A stretch of 51,196 nt of DNA from Candidatus Omnitrophota bacterium (GTDB lineage: Bacteria > Omnitrophota > Omnitrophia > Omnitrophales > Aquincolibacteriaceae), in NCBI GenBank assembly GCA_023247055.1, contig JAHFHF010000017.1:1-51196 (forward strand). The letters are read 5' to 3'. The notes under the pieces were generated by a model. The model was not told the origin of the DNA, made no database searches, and saw nothing but the letters and a program-made list of their open reading frames with translations. Every line of letters begins with the position of its first letter. The stretch's first letter is position 1. The translations under genes were made by a program, and so were the position numbers. Positions 47,601 to 51,196 of this stretch are shown piece after piece.

Positions 47601-50600
47601 TCCGGCGCAAACGCATCTGCACCGCGCTGGATTTCATTTTTAACTTTGAGTTGAATGAGCTCTTCGAACACCTGATCAAAATCAAGTTCCACAAAGGCGG
47701 GATTTTCCGCATCGAGTTGAGACACACTCATGAAAAAACGCAAATCTAAGGCTGCCGATTGCCGCAGCCCGTTGAGATAGCGCGGCAAGAGATCCCCTTC
47801 AAAATTAACTGCCTGGCCGTCCTGCTGAATGCGGACTTCCGAGCGGGCAGCTTGGCGCATACGGCGGCGGTAAGGGCGGATTTCCTGCTGCAAGACATTT
47901 ACAAAACCGTCTGTGGTGACGGGTTCTAAATCTTTGGGAGGCGCATCGGATTGGAAGGAAACATCCGATTGCTTCAGCGTCAGCGGAATGCGGCTTCGCA
48001 ATGACGCGTCTTGATTAGAAACCTGAGAACTTATGCGGCCCCCGTCCGATAGTTCAGCCGGACGCGAAACTTTCTCGGCGGGAATGCTTTCGACATTGGC
48101 AAACGGATCGTATTTGGAGTATTGCGTGCTTTTCCATTGAGGCTCCAGCCTGATTGCGGCCGGTTGTTTCTTCGACAGTGCCCGCAATGCGGGCGATAAA
48201 ATCATGGCAGCCAGAGGAATCATTCCGAGGATTACGGCAAGCGCGGCAGCCATCCGCGAACGGGCCTTAGGCAGCCGGCCCAAAAGGTTTGTTTTCACCG
48301 CAGATGTTGTTGAACCGTTCGTGTCATTCTGAACGTCGCGAAGGATCTCAGACCCTTGAGATTTTTCGTCCGCCGCTAAAGCATTCGACGGACTCAGAAT
48401 GACAGAGGTTGAGGGGGGCATCACGAAAACAGGAGCGGCAATCACTTTGCCGGGCAGTGCATTCCAAATGGCCTGCAGTTCGGTTTCTTGTAGACGCGCG
48501 TAAACTGTGGCAGCTGTGCGGACAGCTTTTTTAATTTCGCTCGAAGCATCCAGCGCCTGTGCCAGCCTCCGGATCGAACCGGCCACCCGGGCAATGTCTT
48601 GGAAAATACCAGCTTTCTGTCCGGCCTCGGCCATCGAGGTAATGCCGTCGAGTTCTTTCCGGAGACGATCGTAATCCTGCGCAAGCTGGCCCATAACCGT
48701 TTTGGCATGGGTTGAGATTTCACGTTCAAGATCATCCAAATCACGTTGGACCTGTGCGGCTTGCATCAGGGGCCAAAGCCGTAAATTTGCAGACCGTTCC
48801 GCGGCGGTATCAAATTCTTTGAGTTGATCGGCCGCGCTTTGCCACAAATTGGCTTGCCGGTCCATGGTTTGCTGCAGCACTTCCACCGCCGGCTGCAAAA
48901 CTTCTTCCGGTGTCCCCTGCAAGGTCCGGTTTAAAATACTCCTCCGCACTGTTTTGACGGAAGCACCAAAAACTTTAAGCCCGCGTGCTTTAAGCCGCTG
49001 ATCAATCGCATCCATCTTGCTTACAAAATCAGACCGGGATCGCGTGATGACGGCAGACTCTTGACGCACTTCCGAACGCGCTCCCCGTTGGACCGCAGAA
49101 AAACCGTTGGCCGCGCGGAACTGGTCGACCATGCGCTCGATGACACCCCCATCGACAAATCCCTTCGCATCCCGCGTAAGCGTGCCTGGGATTTGAAACA
49201 AGCGTTTGTGTGAAACAATCATTTGCCCGCTGCCGAAGCGGAATTGATAACGGTTTTCCTGACTGAGCATGGCCCAGCCTTGATCTGCGGCATCTGTAAC
49301 CGAAAGAAATAAGGCATTGTCTTTTGCCGCATTCCCAAGCGCGATGACCACAGCCCCGTGGGGCCCCTCACGCTGCATCATTTCATTCAAACGGCCCTCC
49401 GTTTCCGCATCCATCGGGCCGTGAAAAATAAAAATGGGCCGGCCGCCCTTGGAGAGATCTTGCAACGAAGCGGACCCATCCGGTCCTTCAAACTGCAGAT
49501 ACGAAACATATTTCAGAACACTGGGGCCAACGGCCGGGTCATGCACCGTCTCCATGCGTCTTTCGGGCGTGCCCACCACGCGATAGGCGCCATTGGGCGC
49601 AAGACCGGCATTGCCAAGTGCGGCTGCGCCTTCGGGTTTTTGAACCGCGCCGGATTTTGCTAAAGGTTCTTGATCCGGCTGGGCTTTAGGCTGTTTCGGA
49701 CTGCGCACCGGAGATTCGACGCCATCCTCACCGGCTGGAAATCGCGCACCCGGCTGCGCGGCTTGACCTTTCTTGTCTTTAACTTGCGACGGCAATTCTT
49801 CATCCGGAACCTCTGCCGCAGAAGTCTCGGCCGGAAGCGTTTCCGGCAGAACGGCCGGCAAAGCGGTTTTTTCCGCTGGGGACACGGACAGGTTCAGATT
49901 ATTGGCGGTGATACGGCCTAGCGCGCTATCCACCTGCCGCGTAAAATCCGGCAAAAATTTCCTGCCGCTCAAATCACCGGTCAACGGCGAATGCGAAATC
50001 AGCGGCTTTCTAACATCCTGCCCGCCGTAAAAAAGAACGGTGGATGATGCAAAGTCCGGCTGGCCTGCTTGTTTCGCCAGCCAGGCCATGGCCGTTTTTT
50101 CCAGAGAACGCACAAACTGGAGTCCAAATTCTGAGCGGATTGTTTTTAAATTTAAATTCGGATTTTTGCCGCCCACAATAATGAGCACTGCCAAATCCGG
50201 ATACTTGTCACGAAGCTGCTTCACGGCAGCCGGCTGGGCCCTGAGATTGCGCACTTCGGTATCCGCTTCAATGGTGTTGTAGAGAATCAAGACCGGCTGC
50301 CGTTCAATCAACCGGCGCAGAGAAATCGTCCCTTGGTCGGTATAAATCTCCGCTTCGCCTGTTTGTTCGTCCAGGCCATCGCCCCAATATTTTGCATCCG
50401 CAGCATCCGGACCCAGTTTAATTTCAGGGGGTTTAGGAAACATTTTTTTCGCTAAAGTCACGCCGGTACCAGGCGCCGCGGAAGAGACAAGCGTGGTCGA
50501 AGCGGACGCACTGGCCACAAGCGTCTGGTCAAGCGCCTTCGTAAGCGCGCGCGCCAGGGCTGAATCATCCGCGGGATCCTCAACCGTCATTCCTTCGGAC

Positions 50601-51196
50601 GGGAAATGGTTTCCAAATGCCTCGGCAAGCACGGCAAGATCATTGACAGGTTCCCCGGTTTTGGGATCAAGCCAGGAAATCCGCTGGCCCATGGGAGAAA
50701 ACTCTTCCGCTCCTGAAGGCATGAGCGCCGCGGCGCCGGATGCGGCTTCTTCAACTTTCAGCGGCAATAATCCGTCAGAATTTCCATCCCGGATTAAATT
50801 GAGCGCGGCTCTGCGCGTAGGCGTATCCCGGCCCAGAATATTTTTGACCCACTGCAAATAGTCCTCCAAAGCTTCGCGCGAATTCAGAGCGGGTTGATCC
50901 GGCGCGTAAAACTGCTCGCGCTGCGCAAGCGCCGCTTTGGTCGTTAAATCCCCTAATCCTTTGGCAGTCCCCGTTTCAACCGAAGTCACACGCAGCACGG
51001 GTTTGCCCTCCACGTTTTCCCTGGCGGCAACCACCACGGAGACATCGGCTTTGGGTGCAAAGGGAAGGGGTTGATCTGAAATGAAGACATTGTCCGCCAA
51101 AGCCGCACCCGGTTTAGCCAAAGCCAGGAGCCCGGCATCAAGTTCCGCCAGGCCTTCATCCCCAAGCTGGTCTTGATTAGAAATAGCCAGCACAAA
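35642..51196 (-). CDS. Giant envelope protein with tandem TolC-like and thioredoxin-like domains (5' end beyond window)
   Basis: The frame is open from the right edge to TAG at 35644-35642, at least 5,184 codons; residue numbers count from the codon at 51193. Thioredoxin-fold-like segments lie at about 283-423, 561-694, 2001-2158 and 2531-2691. The last two read like TlpA/redoxin domains (GPQGLQVLFIRPP, PVLYDVNG) but have no CxxC. Predicted membrane helices lie at 981-1003 and 1624-1642. TolC/OEP-like segments follow at about 2174-2440, 2701-2960, 2991-3291, 3311-3604, 3628-3918 and 3948-4160. The clearest (3948-4160) has beta-type GVEGKIRLYGG, then long helices with YFNEWLMAYRNLERATLQLEAAEELY. 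A helical region (4190-4900), RSEVR linkers and a C-terminal domain (4975-5183) complete it. Only three cysteines seen. Transport or envelope-spanning function is inferred. Confidence 0.85.
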   Translation of the reverse strand, partial: FVLAISNQDQLGDEGLAELDAGLLALAKPGAALADNVFISDQPLPFAPKADVSVVVAARENVEGKPVLRVTSVETGTAKGLGDLTTKAALAQREQFYAPDQPALNSREALEDYLQWVKNILGRDTPTRRAALNLIRDGNSDGLLPLKVEEAASGAAALMPSGAEEFSPMGQRISWLDPKTGEPVNDLAVLAEAFGNHFPSEGMTVEDPADDSALARALTKALDQTLVASASASTTLVSSAAPGTGVTLAKKMFPKPPEIKLGPDAADAKYWGDGLDEQTGEAEIYTDQGTISLRRLIERQPVLILYNTIEADTEVRNLRAQPAAVKQLRDKYPDLAVLIIVGGKNPNLNLKTIRSEFGLQFVRSLEKTAMAWLAKQAGQPDFASSTVLFYGGQDVRKPLISHSPLTGDLSGRKFLPDFTRQVDSALGRITANNLNLSVSPAEKTALPAVLPETLPAETSAAEVPDEELPSQVKDKKGQAAQPGARFPAGEDGVESPVRSPKQPKAQPDQEPLAKSGAVQKPEGAAALGNAGLAPNGAYRVVGTPERRMETVHDPAVGPSVLKYVSYLQFEGPDGSASLQDLSKGGRPIFIFHGPMDAETEGRLNEMMQREGPHGAVVIALGNAAKDNALFLSVTDAADQGWAMLSQENRYQFRFGSGQMIVSHKRLFQIPGTLTRDAKGFVDGGVIERMVDQFRAANGFSAVQRGARSEVRQESAVITRSRSDFVSKMDAIDQRLKARGLKVFGASVKTVRRSILNRTLQGTPEEVLQPAVEVLQQTMDRQANLWQSAADQLKEFDTAAERSANLRLWPLMQAAQVQRDLDDLEREISTHAKTVMGQLAQDYDRLRKELDGITSMAEAGQKAGIFQDIARVAGSIRRLAQALDASSEIKKAVRTAATVYARLQETELQAIWNALPGKVIAAPVFVMPPSTSVILSPSNALAADEKSQGSEILRDVQNDTNGSTTSAVKTNLLGRLPKARSRMAAALAVILGMIPLAAMILSPALRALSKKQPAAIRLEPQWKSTQYSKYDPFANVESIPAEKVSRPAELSDGGRISSQVSNQDASLRSRIPLTLKQSDVSFQSDAPPKDLEPVTTDGFVNVLQQEIRPYRRRMRQAARSEVRIQQDGQAVNFEGDLLPRYLNGLRQSAALDLRFFMSVSQLDAENPAFVELDFDQVFEELIQLKVKNEIQRGADAFAPEQDAWKRQFLAQAEPAYRAALRVLIDGKKEEQTRRRQLARLGDFEFQDTIMRALLFETIKPGDKMDGERLAILRFLDGFAGFSDALLDKAKSELPEEYQTVVGLQEAVANDDDALRTRLYAVLETDYGITEGTLDSFVAGDGTEEITFSQQPETARSIADLMATAYVAKAWHQGADESIPALAAQFGELPDSARALLYRRLEHWAGIETLSESEVTQVAAFVQFLEAVTPDLMRAFQAPDGVTEPADRLRLWQAEIDRGDAAAQERLLAVLTQHYGILTPVLAQLDGLRPSLHGAGYFVKAFLAVRGEIENTAPDVEAIMHQTAQHMLGVLPNFALFLTAGSEGTAAQDWRGMFEKIEVGPQGVALLEAWDQDTDPAVEPAVLTSLLTDAAAADSAAIQPAEPIRIAAPTPLTGDTKARFRIPSGHLWRGGALLIALGGLYAFLPHIEQSLTGTVKKDQDIQVQKEKDRKKTEDAQTAAAEKPLKRDSQVVPAAAEEPADVRKPIRMRQPALPAETEPEIRLPKIPPFELVLPPAPDAPVPNGPYLAPAELLPRVPAAGKTAPSSVYTVADLRRMARELEKAQTPQDRETLAAELGRVRESMFLNFVNTQAVEQSLRDYGAKISKQQAPERPNAYTQAIKDLFDHNPMIVRGMITAHFMAAYHEVTQNAAPDRSREAEDQLRRQASTSASKSIAAALTPLFTEVEKAPMVAAFLSQASGAAQAGPMGAAGQAPQITEQAREQANARWEAQMQKVLTEVIEKEILGIIISVHPGPGGIEETDEDAQVPGVAPAQASGPKLPLLGEPGKVVHAFGVHDAGRTSQGRIEFSVNTTRGKIWYSEMLKGRPVILIGGALGSDETKAALQQILPLWKQYGPQGLQVLFIRPPVLPEPGKTGLQVINETIDRLGLDIPVLYDVNGTLQRQMNFYPGADGRYSTHVWFVAPDGTTAQKMPEAAEIEGTLKTITPENLGRIEPAAGTVKMLPKQILPSRIRVLDKRIQSRVTERALQIRREIYSSLIRPYNGQAIEPGIDEQLQKEANDQTLRRLLGDPEFAGKVAVANTVELDLQDVFCMSLWWLNETNRLPQVAYWDSAQRMAFHKAEVDLVARVGIGFSMFQFPPGLQAGIGPEFGFWIRDPSKEVAAELGRVEQFLARLIRSKAFLEHMLEIETIYSDHFIATQWLKNALGAAADTEKLARDAEAGGVGLSWDKTLERIGIDDPRIRGGVLKAERIRQNTEARARRITGIPMGVAIRFKIPDHLPTKAELDQQLAAYGTNLEALKKAGLTARLPDPTTLGQPPIVNAAAPLGAQEGVSLWTAVTDSVPEEAFGFAAANAASRKGVLSFKLSEANKHPILLAMTPLMDDKDTKKLKQDVAELMRLWREYGPQGLQIILVRPQSDTKSLNGYMQLLQADLAARGISFPVVYDKDGAILAQFQKTYMKGQEWPKDALNRPASRYGWYEPGQERKIFTASETLPPREAIEAALENAPKAALAPRAKPGVRFDVPDDAFLNFARSISGVAEQRSQAAGILRSQGFSSGNVSLQELVAAQQAVVQRVSAYWQSSMREDHVKFKISILIPLGFGFNMQSIRDEGIHPTQRFVEAKMAADEYFRARRLLEIERDEAPRQLTLALRRIAKLQDDYQTAYENYMTLTARMLSGVESYQTVANARDQFYAVRDQIVAQHARIEDVVTRLERLLTTCQGAEHQLGTLIPGGGAVDAHIESLVAPMRGYVAHIRGNPQTAQAAQAFLGRLPQNVGRALEPGASGKIEPIPDPELNPNLGLPGTLPGPKAGFNSFEGMLAFAMQHNELGELGADELAKAAALFDLAGAPEEVYGNLGYMQMMTRMAMHERLAGLRGPGYWRSAPTRDHASAADIPLLGPLLNFLSGGNLDRNRSSSALEQLYGMPIRNNAEDYFVTQLRVARIQQKLYERRMTFMQKGWADSAGLVSYARFSEWRKGGYGFGFVFKNFHGVNHEADFLAARHRMEWAEMQRLQVQNAMVQQLAYDLKGVYLAYSQVTPLQRMAAQYEAKLKLLDEALTARPHEKDRILAERLKVEVELKDKRTKIDQLFETIGDSLRALRRDLGLHPSQTVSGAQFAAIDTLIKNLEMITGDPLKEKDYLEQVRRFFNDQFDVQSETDLDQKMRDFYEKYYIPTAQIQEAAVQAGFAENLLAAGSPQGGVSFSAGLAGAYFKMPIFQGRQRLQHALTMNELQAYRDQALIERAKIEWNTYYAIQDNQYSRQMGEIAIKEGLIGLREAQFSLAREFLLRGADLKDAGDVQLKAKEFYDRFKGLAGKDSAAKDQATLTDFAQLMQEFGVFAPWEGGGAWKDSSLTIYRRLVSVAQSQMPRREEFESRAAILDRRVELTKYRMDQRQRYRELEMLELAALTLPKEENLSILPQIRAHEKDPARVGRRGLNDVPIPPLSSALSSVEVIKRGREAALQADMRHSKNAEAYIHAFVGVPFTTHAGDMDISRRLAHTAKRTLTLQQFEGTGGVHIYRISDTTDQEQRITVTGSVGVWIPAGVAGFGGRSDSSSTTTRQVADTSHAQTTPGSTIIVTPIVTAPVTTSGGASSNGPSTIPGGPFFIGFHAHQTFELYYTDDVDNARLGYQQALLQLGWDNFWNRSKVLNAASQMRYYGDLWFSSIKQVQDLEADYRRAQVRSGVEAEKYIYSTVNTLGPALEKARLRAEHNSYGYQRSAVILLDALETAPRTVLIDMFDPNKPDRALIQHFLAIDDVVMDSIHRGLLDPKLENPLAPVYNAFRVRQLMHMDALFRQGAFGSEQMAAALLEMQKQCNTALEAQGEKLRPLFSLIADVGLPYSFIGVEGKIRLYGGDAAEKQAKAMLLAQSARERSSKAVADLKYVFESYFNEWLMAYRNLERATLQLEAAEELYRRHGVEFEAGSKNESEFWLSIQERIEAQQQKLAAFHAYDVAEWRFMNLLEHYHVKEAVLADLRHFADTKTATKYEKNKTPRDFALDSERPYEFILRLGPAAERQAPAVPQVELTPADERELAKALRTPKFETAPSQESEIPEELKILEEPVKTYLELTETPFGPEYVLNLNDWIRDIFGNHARDHRQTPEMMAKKIEEINKTYQALQALKVDDLALDHPFMAWFKQHYAGKTLLQAYQETREAYREQGLERIFGVKWDKHYVNELMLRRVEHLRERVTGEDVKGDVDIDLNLLGFNSFIYETARQNPDYDLNRMMSYHMLWTIYGMHEAAGDREIRELGSEAHRQYWAWLQYTLVDLDKVEFFQGAISQDEWILDKAKIRTFLRHVYVTAFGREVELAEWGDGQQKGKLGAWNATVKLLQLLASEPDPKRQLQAANNFIVLIRDLLNDRDGANLRGFYGDPDDALILSLPETARLRDFEYVLLPAMEAELRELLPANVLARVEADITAKTPGNPFQPRNEKELADIKAHKTLADYLDRYERYEQMLRSHALLKQDAAESLVLGKVIYWLTITLEGEDMEDLREAMKSGTLTDEERIRVLAAIKPRLDAMQILRPGVDQLFVKAGERPLDLSDEADASRLSAMANFARLNLNYDGADLPLTMGRMSRFLSDYMAPNVADIRAIKQKLDPRSVFSLRNPRDFGLVSAYTIQRLEAGFNETRGQAQTILKAMDEPGFWEDFSTFLRAEEQVRMGLGKPSILTPGQGAKESLDTIYREAGGRALNRKQAEKVDLIISRFFTFALNPDNLTPRTPAPAPTPPRRTQPSRRSEVRIAPTGQSTLQSLPPEEAEVRIAPTPPLSLRGVRQDDEAISKPAAARVMPENVIAGVAQTETLRRERDAFFATLQADARKTGMDMAQLAGAFIERQMISAARASLDGPASFIMGVVNDKDVAAVRAILAEVPDLKFGVVIRNGALTTALNKIAAASGGRLKIYEQASLNTAVALELERVYHKATAVTQATQIMTEAALIRKLSPREVARSAIQAARLAKPYALVVLDSSESLSLPGIATQVISVTLEALRSELQAQQALSASA
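36314..36350. repeat. REP-like GATTGCTTC...TCGCAATGAC element inside the giant gene
   Basis: The 37-bp element runs from GATTGCTTCGTC to CTCCTCGCAATGAC, the form of a widespread dispersed bacterial repeat. It is translated in frame as SLRGVRQDDEAIS, in the linker before the C-terminal domain, beside a 23-bp direct repeat (36358 and 36418) that encodes the EVRIAPT copies. Confidence 0.75.
47967..48005. repeat. REP-like GATTGCTTC...TCGCAATGAC element inside the giant gene, second copy
   Basis: The 39-bp element has the same ends as the one at 36314 with a different middle. It is translated in frame (about residues 1064-1076) in the linker before the RSEVR at 1117. Confidence 0.65.
48323..48403. 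repeat. REP-like GTCATTCTGA...TCAGAATGAC element inside the giant gene
   Basis: The 81-bp element starts GTCATTCTGAACGTCGCGAAG and ends TTCGACGGACTCAGAATGAC, with a CTCAGACCCTTGAG hairpin inside. It is translated as residues 931-957 (VILSPSNALAADEK then SEILRDVQNDTN). It sits just before the first predicted membrane helix. Confidence 0.8.

Overview
The window looks like part of a Candidatus Omnitrophota (OP3)-type genome. The basis is indirect: three giant extracytoplasmic ORFs lie within 51 kb, alongside ordinary bacterial housekeeping genes, small signal-peptide proteins, a TMTC-like membrane/TPR protein and many short palindromic repeats. No rRNA or other marker gene is present to confirm the phylum. 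Every convincing gene lies on the minus strand, so transcription runs from high to low coordinates.

Layout in transcription order (right to left). (1) 51196-35642: the 3' part of a giant ORF of at least 5,184 codons that enters from the right edge. It has four thioredoxin-fold-like domains without CxxC, two predicted membrane helices, about six TolC/outer-membrane-efflux-like segments in tandem, a long helical region and a C-terminal domain. (2) 35641-35078: a 564-bp spacer full of GC-rich hairpin repeats. (3) 35077-30182: a complete 1,631-residue secreted protein that appears to fuse a TIKI/ChaN-like domain, a UDP-sugar-pyrophosphorylase-like domain, a coiled coil and a C-terminal domain. 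(4) 29958-26875: glutamine-dependent NAD+ synthetase, carrying three in-frame palindromic inserts, and alanine dehydrogenase. (5) 26766-17331: a cell-surface glycan cluster with a DPM-like GT2, two copies of a DUF2304 gene separated by an AAA/DUF4143 ATPase, a Wzx-type flippase, two GT4s, a GT2, a methyltransferase and an unrecognised protein. (6) 17184-16460: a MNT/HEPN toxin-antitoxin-like pair. (7) 16330-14330: the TMTC/TPR membrane protein. (8) 14265-10256: two small secreted proteins, then rsfS, argS and miaA. (9) 9988-1: the 5' part of a third giant gene, at least 3,329 codons, with a signal peptide, a JAMM-type metal motif, seventeen 72-residue repeats, about five 49-residue repeats and 76-residue repeats at the left edge. 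It runs off the window.

Taken together, the region builds the cell surface. The glycan cluster supplies glycosyl transfer and lipid-linked sugar export, and the three giants are probably exported or envelope-spanning. The 5,183-residue and 1,631-residue proteins share a recurrent linker motif, [A/L/R][R/K]SEVR, which suggests a common architecture or processing. Palindromic elements of several families sit between genes and also inside reading frames (nadE and the right-hand giant gene), where they keep the frame open and are translated.

Limits: domain calls are by eye from motifs and fold-like patterns. No homology or structure search was run, and repeat identities were compared visually.
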